From NCBI GenBank assembly GCA_934436245.1, contig CAKSAM010000060.1:1-9367 (forward strand): a stretch of 9,367 nucleotides of DNA, written 5' to 3'. A model generated the notes under the pieces. That model was given only the letters and a program-made list of their open reading frames with translations. It had not been told where the DNA came from and searched no databases. How positions within the stretch are numbered: the stretch's first letter is position 1; the number at the start of each line of letters is the position of its first letter. Positions 1-6,148 of the stretch are shown one piece after another. The DNA is from an uncultured Acetatifactor sp. Lineage in GTDB: Bacteria; Bacillota; Clostridia; Lachnospirales; Lachnospiraceae. A program made the position numbers and the translations under genes.

Positions 1-74
1 TCTTTCTCTTTTTCTTTCTCTTTTTCTTTCTCTTTTTCTTTCTCTTTTTCTTTCTCTTTTTCTTTCTCTTTTTC
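1..74 (-). repeat. 12-bp tandem repeat encoding KEKE, 3' part of copA
   Basis: Positions 3-74 hold six perfect copies of a 12-bp unit (plus-strand tttctctttttc; coding GAA AAA GAG AAA). Bases 1-2 continue the pattern, so the array extends outside the window. In the copA frame it reads as alternating Lys-Glu, residues 928-952 and onward. The unit is a multiple of three, so copy-number change would alter length without breaking the frame. Positions 1-82 are entirely pyrimidine on the plus strand. Confidence 0.95.
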
Positions 75-2858
75 TTTCTTTTGATTATTTTTATTATTTT
101 GATCTGCAGATGCTTCCAGCATACACTGTTTTGCATTTGCAGCATCCTGCTTTGTTGCTTGTTCTGTTGTCTGCTCTGTTGCTTGTTTTGTCTCTGCTTG
201 TTCTGTCTCTGCTTGTTCTGTCTTTGCTTGTTCTGTCTCTGCTTGTTTTGTCTCTGCTTGTTCTGTCCGATCTGTCTCCTGTGTTCCCTTTTTCAGTTGG
301 GTGAATCCGCTCTTAAAGCCTCTCAGCCGCAGGGCATTTCCCACGACGAAGATGCTGCTTAAGCTCATGGCTGCCGCACCGAACATGGGATTCAGCCGGA
401 TTCCAAATGCCGGATACAGCACACCGGCCGCCAGAGGGATGCCGATGCAGTTGTAAAAGAATGCCCAGAACAGGTTCTCCTTGATATTGCGGATCACTGC
501 ACGGCTCAGCTTCATGGCTGTCACAGCATCCCGCAGATCGTTTTTCATCAGGATAATGTCGGCACTCTCCATGGCGACATCTGTACCTGCGCCGATAGCC
601 ATACCCACATCTGCTGCCGCCAGTGCGGGAGCATCGTTGATACCGTCGCCGATCATTGCCACCTTGTGTCCCTGACGCTTTAACTCACTGACCTTTTTCT
701 CCTTATCCTGCGGCAGTACCTCTGCCACGACTTCGGAGATGCCAAGCTTCTGCCGTACGGCTTCCGCAGTGCGGCGGTTGTCTCCGGTCAGCATGATGAC
801 TCTGACGCCCATTTTCTCCCATGCGTTGATTGCTTCATAAGAGGTGGCTTTGACAGTGTCTGATACACCGATGATGCCTAAGAATCTTCCTTCCTGTGCC
901 ACCAGAAGCGGTGTCATGCCTTCGTCTGCCATCCGGTTCAGACCTTCTGCGGCTCCCTGCGGCAGTGAGATATTCCTCTCCTGTAAAAATGCAAGATTGC
1001 CTACATAGAACTTCGTGCCTGCCGGGAATGTCACACTGTCTGCATCTGATGCTGCAATTCCGGTTGCCAGCTTCTGTTCTGCAATTCCGGTTGCCAGCTT
1101 CTGTTCTGCGATCTTGCCTGAATTTTCCGGTACATCCGCAGTACTATCCCATTTTCCTGCATAAAATACCGCCGTGGGACCATCCTTTTTTATAACTTTC
1201 TCTGCATGGAAATCTGCTGCCAGAGCACCTTCCACACCACGGCCGAAGGTCGCCTTGAAATCCACGATCTCCGGAATTGTCAACCGGAAGCTTTCCGCAT
1301 ATTCCACTACCGCCTCTGCCAGGGGATGCTCACTCTTTTTCTCCAGTGCCGCTGCGATCTGCATCATGGCATCCGCAGGGAAATCACTCTGATAACCGCC
1401 TACTTCTTCTACCTTTAGCTTACCGCTTGTGATGGTTCCGGTCTTGTCCAATACCACAGTGTCGATCTCTTTTGCCTGCTGCAGGGCTTCCCCGGTCTTG
1501 ATCAGGATGCCGTTACCTGCTCCTACACCGGTTCCCACCATGATAGCCACCGGAGTTGCCAGTCCCAGTGCGCAGGGACAGGAAATCACCAGTACAGCAA
1601 TGGCTGTGGAAATGGCAAATTCCGCAGTAGCACCGCTTATCAGCCATACGATCAGGGTGATCAGGGAAATGGTCATGACCGTAGGCACGAAAACCCCTGC
1701 CACCTTATCTGCCAGCTGTGCAATCGGGGCCTTGCTGGCGCTGGCTTCTTCCACCAGGTGGATGATCTGTGCCAGCGTGGTGTCATCGCCGACACGGTCC
1801 GCACGACATTTTAAGAAGCCCGCCTTATTCACGGTTGCAGAGACCACATGATCCCCTGCCTGCTTCTCCACAGGGACGCTCTCACCGGTGATGGCCGCTT
1901 CGTCCACACTGGAGTTACCCTCCAGCACGATGCCGTCTACCGGTACCAGACTTCCGGGCTTTACCAGAAATATGTCACCCTTTTGCAGGCTCTCCGTGGG
2001 TACTTCCTTCTCCTGTCCGTCCTCAGTTACAAGGATTGCTACCTTAGGTGCCAGATTCATCAGCTTGGTGATGGCTTCACTGGTCTTACCCTTGGAACGG
2101 CTCTCCAGATATTTTCCGACCGTGATCAGGGTCAGGATCGTACCGGAGGATTCAAAATACAGATCGTGGGAATAATGCTCTACTACTGCCATGTCGCCGT
2201 AGCCTAAGCCATAGCTGATCCGGTACATGGCGAAAATGCCATACACAAGCGCTGCGCCGGATCCTAAGGCGATCAGGCTGTCCATATTCGGACTGCGGTG
2301 CGCCAGGGTTTTAAATCCTACGGAGAAAAACTTCCGGTTCACATACAGAATCGGCAGCAACAGTAAAAACTGTGTCAGTGCGAAATTCATGGCGTTGGCA
2401 TTGCCGTGCATGGTATTCACGATAAATGCAGGAACCGGAATCCCGAACCATTCTTTGAGCATGTGGTGCATGGACACATACATTAACGGGATCAGAAAGC
2501 CGATGGAGATTCCAAGCCGCCATTTCATGGCTCTTGCGTCCGCATCCAGCTTCTGCTGCAGCTCCTGCTTGCCGTCGGCTGCGGATCTTCCTGTACTTCC
2601 CACATTTCCGGAAGTGCTCTGTCCGCCTGCACCTGCCGCACTGCCCTCGGTCATTACCGAAGCACCGTAGCCTGCTTTCACCACAGCATCGATGATTTCC
2701 GCCGAAGTGATCTTCGTCTCGTCATAGGTCACATCCATGGTCTCTGTCAGTAGATTCACGGATGCTTTTTCCACATTTTCCAGTTTATTGACTGCCTTTT
2801 CCACATGCGAAGAGCATGCAGAGCAGGACATTCCCGTAACATGATATCTTTCCTTCAT
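1..2858 (-). CDS. copA: Cu(I)-exporting P1B-type ATPase CopA (3' end outside window)
   Basis: Membrane ATPase that exports Cu(I) from the cytoplasm. The frame is open from ATG 2858-2856 to the left edge, 952 codons with no stop. Visible in order: an N-terminal heavy-metal domain with GMSCSAC (C12, C15); a Gly/Ser-rich linker (about 68-98); membrane helices from about residue 113; actuator TGES (324-327); the CPC metal site in a helix (C427-P428-C429); DKTGT with phosphorylated D471; SEHPLAEA and GRGVEG of the nucleotide-binding domain; GDGINDAP (737-744); and late YN and MSLSS helix motifs typical of the Cu(I) subgroup. The ATPase core ends near residue 855, so at least 97 residues of repetitive Glu/Gln/Thr/Lys tail follow, which is unusual. 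A 9-residue tandem duplication lies in the N domain. The gene follows csoR by 96 bp. The RBS is weak (AAGG about 9 nt upstream), but the start fits the HMA domain. Confidence 0.97.
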   Translation of the reverse strand, partial: MKERYHVTGMSCSACSSHVEKAVNKLENVEKASVNLLTETMDVTYDETKITSAEIIDAVVKAGYGASVMTEGSAAGAGGQSTSGNVGSTGRSAADGKQELQQKLDADARAMKWRLGISIGFLIPLMYVSMHHMLKEWFGIPVPAFIVNTMHGNANAMNFALTQFLLLLPILYVNRKFFSVGFKTLAHRSPNMDSLIALGSGAALVYGIFAMYRISYGLGYGDMAVVEHYSHDLYFESSGTILTLITVGKYLESRSKGKTSEAITKLMNLAPKVAILVTEDGQEKEVPTESLQKGDIFLVKPGSLVPVDGIVLEGNSSVDEAAITGESVPVEKQAGDHVVSATVNKAGFLKCRADRVGDDTTLAQIIHLVEEASASKAPIAQLADKVAGVFVPTVMTISLITLIVWLISGATAEFAISTAIAVLVISCPCALGLATPVAIMVGTGVGAGNGILIKTGEALQQAKEIDTVVLDKTGTITSGKLKVEEVGGYQSDFPADAMMQIAAALEKKSEHPLAEAVVEYAESFRLTIPEIVDFKATFGRGVEGALAADFHAEKVIKKDGPTAVFYAGKWDSTADVPENSGKIAEQKLATGIAEQKLATGIAASDADSVTFPAGTKFYVGNLAFLQERNISLPQGAAEGLNRMADEGMTPLLVAQEGRFLGIIGVSDTVKATSYEAINAWEKMGVRVIMLTGDNRRTAEAVRQKLGISEVVAEVLPQDKEKKVSELKRQGHKVAMIGDGINDAPALAAADVGMAIGAGTDVAMESADIILMKNDLRDAVTAMKLSRAVIRNIKENLFWAFFYNCIGIPLAAGVLYPAFGIRLNPMFGAAAMSLSSIFVVGNALRLRGFKSGFTQLKKGTQETDRTEQAETKQAETEQAKTEQAETEQAETKQATEQTTEQATKQDAANAKQCMLEASADQNNKNNQKKEKEKEKEKEKEKEKEKEKEKEKEK
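192..266 (-). repeat. 15-bp tandem repeat encoding TEQAE-type pentapeptides in the CopA tail
   Basis: Five consecutive 15-bp units (plus-strand ctctgcttgttctgt with single-base variants) encode TEQAE, TKQAE, TEQAK, TEQAE and TEQAE, residues 865-889. Degenerate tetrapeptide units (TKQA, TEQT, TEQA, TKQD) continue to about position 147. The array is in frame and lies just past the last ATPase membrane helix. Confidence 0.93.
1054..1107 (-). repeat. Perfect 27-bp tandem duplication inside copA
   Basis: Units 1054-1080 and 1081-1107 are identical on the plus strand (gcaattccggttgccagctt plus 7 bases). In the copA frame this doubles the nonapeptide AEQKLATGI at about residues 584-602, in the nucleotide-binding domain between GRGVEG and the hinge before the P domain. 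The absence of any mismatch suggests a recent slippage or duplication event that keeps the frame. Confidence 0.95.
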
Positions 2859-2954
2859 AAAAATAGCCTTGCCTTTCCATAACCTGCAAAGTTTCTGTTA
2901 TTTTCAGTGCCTTACCGCACAAATTTACAGTTTTATCTGCAGTCATGTCTCTAC

Positions 2955-3302
2955 TTATTTCAATTTTTTCACCAGATCCACTGCTTCATCTACGATAGCA
3001 GTATTCCCCTTCCGGATCTCTTCCACCACGCAGGTCTCCATATGCTCCTTCAGGATCGCATAGCCAAAAGCCTGCAGGGCGCTTTCCACCGCTGCTACCT
3101 GTGTCAGGATATCTCCGCAGTAGCGGTTCTCTTCCAGCATCCGGCTGATACCGTTTAACTGCCCGGCCATGCGGTTCAAACGGTTTTGTAATTGTTTTCT
3201 TTCTTTTTCAGAGCGGGGTGTTGCTTTCTGATGACAGTGACAACATCCCATGCCCTTCTCTTCTAATTTTTCTTCTATTTTCTCTTCTATTTGTTCTGCC
3301 AT
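2955..3302 (-). CDS. csoR: CsoR-family copper-sensing transcriptional repressor
   Basis: All-helical DNA-binding repressor (CsoR/RcnR family, formerly DUF156) that releases DNA on binding Cu(I). The 115-residue protein has the family core RLNRMAGQLNGI (41-52) and the Cu(I) ligand set C62, H87, C91; the C-x24-H-x3-C spacing matches characterised CsoR. The first ~30 residues are an unusual extension: three [I/L]EEK repeats (5-16) followed by GMGCCHCH (17-24), which could bind additional metal. The start at 3302 has a good RBS (AAGGGGAG, plus-strand 3308-3315). It is the first gene of the operon with copA, 96 bp apart, and two CsoR-type palindromes lie in its promoter, so it should autoregulate. 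Cu(I) is the expected ligand given the CHC set and the copA neighbour. Confidence 0.95.
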   Translation of the reverse strand: MAEQIEEKIEEKLEEKGMGCCHCHQKATPRSEKERKQLQNRLNRMAGQLNGISRMLEENRYCGDILTQVAAVESALQAFGYAILKEHMETCVVEEIRKGNTAIVDEAVDLVKKLK

Positions 3303-3428
3303 ACTTTCTCCCCTTCTGAACCCGGTTCCTGCTATTTTTTCCTATATGTCCGCATATTTTTTATTGTCCTCCGGTCACATCGCAGTATTCAATATATGCA
3401 GAAGGACTTATTGTTGCAGCTGCGCAAA

Positions 3429-3445
3429 ATACCCCACAGGGGTAT
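3429..3445. promoter_or_regulatory. CsoR operator 2 (just downstream of expected start)
   Basis: ATACCCCACAGGGGTAT is a perfect 7-bp-arm palindrome with a 3-nt centre and the same pattern as operator 1, whose start lies 35 bp away. On the minus strand the palindrome is followed by TTTT, so a weak terminator-like fold is also possible. Confidence 0.82.
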
Positions 3446-3458
3446 CTCGTCTTTATAC

Positions 3459-3487
3459 AAGATATACCCCCATAGGGTATTTGTCAA
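3459..3487 (-). promoter_or_regulatory. csoR-copA promoter
   Basis: Perfect -35 TTGACA (plus tgtcaa, 3482-3487), a 17-bp spacer, and a -10 TATCTT (3459-3464, 4 of 6 consensus). Expected start is near 3452, giving a leader of about 150 nt before csoR. The spacer is almost wholly filled by a CsoR-type operator, so a bound repressor would exclude RNA polymerase. The -35 lies only 10 bp past the stop codon of the upstream methyltransferase. Confidence 0.75.
3464..3480. promoter_or_regulatory. CsoR operator 1 (between -35 and -10)
   Basis: ATACCCCCATAGGGTAT has the TACCC...GGGTA G/C-tract palindrome known for CsoR sites such as that upstream of Bacillus subtilis copZA. It fills the promoter spacer. 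Confidence 0.82.
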
Positions 3488-3497
3488 GCATTACTTT

Positions 3498-4352
3498 CTA
3501 ATTCCTGCTATTTTTCTCCTTTCCAAAACGTATCCTTACGATCTGCATCTTCATGATTCTGTCGCCGGTCTTGGCGAGGAAGCGGAATAATCCGCTGACG
3601 GAAGGGTCTCGAAGATCATTGTAGCCCAGCATATAGCCCCGGCTTGTGACCTGCAATCTGCTGTCCCACGGGGAAATCTCACTTTTCGCATCCGAAACCG
3701 CAAAATACGCACCCACATCCTGAATTTTAGCGCTCCTTAACCATGTCTTTGCTATCATCTTAACCGCTGTCCGGTTCGCTGCGTCAAATACCAGCACACC
3801 ACCTGGAAAACTGTCAGCCATTGCCTGTACCAGCGTCCTGACTTGCTCCGTCAGAAAATAATAGAATACTCCGGAGGCAAAAAATATCGCCCCACCGGAC
3901 GCATCAATTTTAGTAAACCATTCTGTATCATTTAAATTGCAGGGAATATTTTCCTCACGGTCTCCGGCAGGCAGTAATTGATTGCGTACAGCGATCACAT
4001 CCGGAAAATCCAGATTGTAAATTTTACAGCTGCCATTGTCACAGGCTCTTCCGGTACTGTCAAGTCCACAGCCCAGATTGACCACCGCCGCACCAGGATG
4101 GTCTGCCAGATAATTGTGTACCTCCCATGCAAGGTCATTCTGCCGCATGGCAACCTCCAGCGAACCGAAACGTTGCATCAGGCCGTGGGATTTTTTCTCC
4201 ACCTGTGAAAAATCATAGTCGATCTGGTCGATCAGGTGTACCGCCATCTCGTCCCGATAAAGGTTCGGATACAACTCCGAGCATAGCTTTCGGGAATAAA
4301 GCGGGATGATCAGTGTCTCCTGTACGGTGTTCTTCTCAATCTTGTATTTCAT
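3498..4352 (-). CDS. Class I SAM-dependent methyltransferase, TcmP/leucine carboxyl methyltransferase-like
   Basis: Predicted cytoplasmic 284-residue O-methyltransferase-type protein. Residues 88-100 form motif I (AAVVNLGCGLDST), the SAM-binding glycine loop with the GLDS signature of the LCMT/TcmP family (COG3315). YNLDFPDVI (112-120) is motif II, whose D115 should contact the SAM ribose. FASGVFYYF (158-166) resembles motif IV/post-IV. The length fits the family (about 270-300). There is no signal peptide or membrane segment. The substrate cannot be read from sequence. The RBS is weak (GAGAG about 6 nt upstream). Two GTTAG-N6-CTAAC boxes lie 42-93 bp upstream and an intrinsic terminator precedes them, so this gene is its own unit. 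No clear terminator separates it from the copper operon. I know of no direct role in copper handling; a metal-regulated role is only a guess from the boxes. Confidence 0.85.
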   Translation of the reverse strand: MKYKIEKNTVQETLIIPLYSRKLCSELYPNLYRDEMAVHLIDQIDYDFSQVEKKSHGLMQRFGSLEVAMRQNDLAWEVHNYLADHPGAAVVNLGCGLDSTGRACDNGSCKIYNLDFPDVIAVRNQLLPAGDREENIPCNLNDTEWFTKIDASGGAIFFASGVFYYFLTEQVRTLVQAMADSFPGGVLVFDAANRTAVKMIAKTWLRSAKIQDVGAYFAVSDAKSEISPWDSRLQVTSRGYMLGYNDLRDPSVSGLFRFLAKTGDRIMKMQIVRIRFGKEKNSRN

Positions 4353-4393
4353 GGACGTCTCTCACTTTCTTGCATTTTTACCATTTCTTTTTC

Positions 4394-4409
4394 GTTAGTT
4401 TTGACTAAC
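4394..4409. promoter_or_regulatory. Operator-like palindrome, proximal GTTAG box
   Basis: GTTAGTTTTGACTAAC has perfect 6-bp arms (GTTAGT/ACTAAC) and lies 42 bp upstream of the methyltransferase start. The TTAG/CTAA half-sites recall DtxR/IdeR-family boxes; the regulator identity is inference. Confidence 0.6.
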
Positions 4410-4428
4410 CATTGTGTGGAAGTATGCG

Positions 4429-4444
4429 GTTAGTTTGTGCTAAC
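4429..4444. promoter_or_regulatory. Operator-like palindrome, distal GTTAG box
   Basis: GTTAGTTTGTGCTAAC, extendable to GG...CC at 4428-4445, repeats the proximal box exactly 35 bp away and keeps the same half-sites. I could not assign a convincing -35/-10 pair in this interval, so the promoter controlled by the boxes is unresolved. Confidence 0.6.
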
Positions 4445-4461
4445 CCGTGTATCTTAGAAAA

Positions 4462-4477
4462 GCCGCATTGCTGCGGC
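4462..4477 (-). terminator. Rho-independent terminator for the metY unit
   Basis: GCCGCA-GCAA-TGCGGC on the minus strand is a perfect 6-bp GC-rich stem with a tetraloop, followed by TTTT. It lies about 90 bp past the small membrane-protein gene and before the GTTAG boxes, so it ends the metY transcript. Confidence 0.75.
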
Positions 4478-4566
4478 CTTTCGGCTGACTGTATTTGGTT
4501 TTCGTTCCTATTATACTGAACTTATTTCTGTTTTGCAAGGTAGATTTAGTAAGATTCCCATGGTGA

Positions 4567-4782
4567 TCAGAAGAATTCCCATGCTTTGAAAGCAGCGGGA
4601 TTCTCGTATTTGCCTTTTCGTTTTTCTATCAGGGAATAGGACAGAAAACCCAGCACGCTGACACCGAGGATATAACTCTGCGCCAGCACCACCACGGCAG
4701 GGTCCGTGCAAACTGCCATCCGGTTATCAAACAGATACTCTGTTCCCAAAAATACAAAATAGAAAACTGCTAATGAAAGCAT
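4567..4782 (-). CDS. Small two-helix membrane protein, unknown function
   Basis: I do not recognise this 71-residue protein with certainty. It has a hydrophobic stretch at about 1-18, a short polar link (FDNRMAVCTD) and a second hydrophobic stretch at about 29-52, then a basic segment (EKRKGK) and a short C-terminus, which suggests an N-in/C-in hairpin in the membrane. Translation is well supported: a strong AAGGAG RBS overlaps the metY stop codon and the start is 9 bp past it, so it is probably translationally coupled to metY. It could instead be the surviving N-terminal fragment of a larger multi-helix transporter, because the sequence after its stop still encodes hydrophobic residues in another frame (around 4511-4590). 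The terminator at 4477-4462 closes the unit. Confidence 0.5.
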   Translation of the reverse strand: MLSLAVFYFVFLGTEYLFDNRMAVCTDPAVVVLAQSYILGVSVLGFLSYSLIEKRKGKYENPAAFKAWEFF

Positions 4783-4787
4783 GGTCT

Positions 4788-4793
4788 CTCCTT
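4788..4793 (-). promoter_or_regulatory. AAGGAG ribosome binding site overlapping the metY stop
   Basis: AAGGAG (plus ctcctt) shares two bases with the metY TAA (4794-4792) and lies 5 nt before the ATG at 4782. It is the main evidence that the small membrane protein is translated. Confidence 0.8.
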
Positions 4794-6096
4794 AAACAGA
4801 CTGGAAACCGCCTTCCAGATCCTCAATGATATCATCAATATTCTCCGTACCGATAGACAGACGAATCGTATTGCTGTAAATTCCCTGCTCATTCAGCTCT
4901 TCCTCAGACAGCTGTGCATGGGTGGTGGAAGCCGGATGGATGACCAGAGACTTCACATCTGCCACGTTTGCCAGCAGTGAGAACAGCTCCAGATTATCAC
5001 AGAACTTCTTGGCTGTCTCCTTGCCGCCCTTGATCTCGAAGGTGAAGATGGAACCGCCTCCGTTCGGGAAGTATTTCTGATACAGTGCCTGCTGCTCCGG
5101 ATCGGTGGATACGGAAGGATGATGCACACGCTCTACCTGAGGATGATTGTTCAGATACTGTACAACCTTCAGTGCATTCTCCACATGACGCTCCACACGC
5201 AGAGACAGTGTCTCCAGTCCCTGTAAGAAAATAAATGCATGCACGGGAGAAATACATCCGCCCATATCACGCAGGAGCATTGCACGGATTGCTGTTACGA
5301 AAGCTGCGCCCGGTGCTGCCTTGGTAAAGGTAACGCCATGATAGCTGGGATTCGGAGTGCACAGATGAGGGAACTTGCCGCTGCCCTCCCAGTCAAATTT
5401 ACCATTCTCCACGATCACACCGCCTAAGCTGGTGCCATGTCCGCCGATGAATTTTGTTGCAGAATGTACCACGATATCTGCGCCGTACTCAAAAGGACGT
5501 ACCAGATAAGGAGTCGCAAACGTATTGTCCACTACCAGAGGCACCTTGTGCGCATGGGCGATCTGTGCCAGGCGCTCGATATCTACTACATCAGAGTTGG
5601 GATTGCCCAGAGTCTCGATGTAGAGAGCCTTGGTGTTCTCCTGAAAGCTTGCTTCGATCCTGTCATAATCGGAAGGAGCCACGAAAGTAGTGGTCACACC
5701 GTAGTCCACCAGGGTATGCGCCAGCAGATTGTAGGTTCCGCCGTAAATATTATTTGCAGAAACAATGTGATCTCCCTGTTTTGCCAGGTTCTGGATCGTA
5801 TAGCAGATGGCTGCCGCTCCGCTGGCCACTGCCAGAGCTGCGGTACCGCCCTCTAATGCCGCAATACGCTGTTCGAAGACACCCTGGGTAGGGTTGCCCA
5901 GACGGCCATAGATCTCACCGGGATCTTCCAGTCCGAAGCGTGCTGCTGCATGGTCGCAGTTGCGGAATACATAAGAAGATGTCTGATAAATGGGAACGGC
6001 TCTCGCGCCGGTCACGGGATCGGGCTGCTCCTGTCCCACATGTAACTGTAATGTCTCGAATTTCAAATTACGCTCTGCATAGGGCTTTTTACTCAT
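4792..6096 (-). CDS. metY: O-acetylhomoserine sulfhydrylase (homocysteine synthase), PLP-dependent
   Basis: Cytoplasmic PLP enzyme of the Cys/Met metabolism family that converts O-acetyl-L-homoserine and sulfide to homocysteine and acetate, the direct-sulfhydrylation route to methionine. From the chosen start it has 434 residues, usual for MetY. Visible: YGRLGNPT (63-70) with phosphate-binding Y63 and R65 of the neighbouring subunit; IYGGT with PLP-stacking Y118; VVDNTF with D190; and SATKFIGGHGTS with Schiff-base K215. The long PSYHG...RDMGG...GLETLSLR segment separates MetY from the shorter MetB/MetC enzymes. I chose ATG 6096, not the upstream ATG 6141, because GAGG lies 6 nt before 6096 while 6141 has no RBS and falls inside the target duplication of the inserted element. 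The gene is transcribed through that element and followed 9 bp later by a small membrane-protein gene. Confidence 0.95.
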   Translation of the reverse strand: MSKKPYAERNLKFETLQLHVGQEQPDPVTGARAVPIYQTSSYVFRNCDHAAARFGLEDPGEIYGRLGNPTQGVFEQRIAALEGGTAALAVASGAAAICYTIQNLAKQGDHIVSANNIYGGTYNLLAHTLVDYGVTTTFVAPSDYDRIEASFQENTKALYIETLGNPNSDVVDIERLAQIAHAHKVPLVVDNTFATPYLVRPFEYGADIVVHSATKFIGGHGTSLGGVIVENGKFDWEGSGKFPHLCTPNPSYHGVTFTKAAPGAAFVTAIRAMLLRDMGGCISPVHAFIFLQGLETLSLRVERHVENALKVVQYLNNHPQVERVHHPSVSTDPEQQALYQKYFPNGGGSIFTFEIKGGKETAKKFCDNLELFSLLANVADVKSLVIHPASTTHAQLSEEELNEQGIYSNTIRLSIGTENIDDIIEDLEGGFQSV

Positions 6097-6102
6097 GTTC
6101 TG

Positions 6103-6106
6103 CCTC
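6103..6106 (-). promoter_or_regulatory. metY ribosome binding site deciding the start
   Basis: GAGG on the minus strand with a 6-nt gap to ATG 6096 supports the 434-residue start. Neither ATG 6108 nor ATG 6141 has a comparable site. Confidence 0.65.
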
Positions 6107-6138
6107 ATTTCTGCACTTATCTGTGCTATGTATATTTC

Positions 6139-6148
6139 CATAAAAATA
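6139..6148. repeat. Left 10-bp target-site duplication
   Basis: CATAAAAATA, identical to 6341-6350. It includes the rejected upstream metY ATG (6141-6139). Confidence 0.7.

Noticed and set aside
192..266. CRISPR array
   Set aside because: The repeats are contiguous 15-bp units without unique spacers and lie in frame within copA.
81..362. Plus-strand Cys/Leu-rich ORF (repeating CLFCL)
   Set aside because: It is the antisense reading of the 15-bp repeat in the copA tail; there is no RBS, and the minus-strand frame carries the ATPase through it.
1429..1851. 140-codon plus-strand ORF
   Set aside because: Antisense shadow of the CopA CPC-DKTGT region; the low-complexity Ser/Thr/Ala composition is typical of a shadow frame.
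4511..4711. 66-codon minus-strand ORF overlapping the small membrane gene
   Set aside because: No RBS and an Arg/Cys-rich shadow composition; only its last part is hydrophobic and is discussed as possible remnant sequence.
5437..5856. 139-codon plus-strand ORF
   Set aside because: Lies fully antisense to conserved MetY catalytic motifs and has no recognisable domain.
6109..6141. Longer MetY start at ATG 6141
   Set aside because: No RBS, extra residues not typical of the family, and the ATG lies in the duplicated target sequence; ATG 6096 has GAGG 6 nt upstream.
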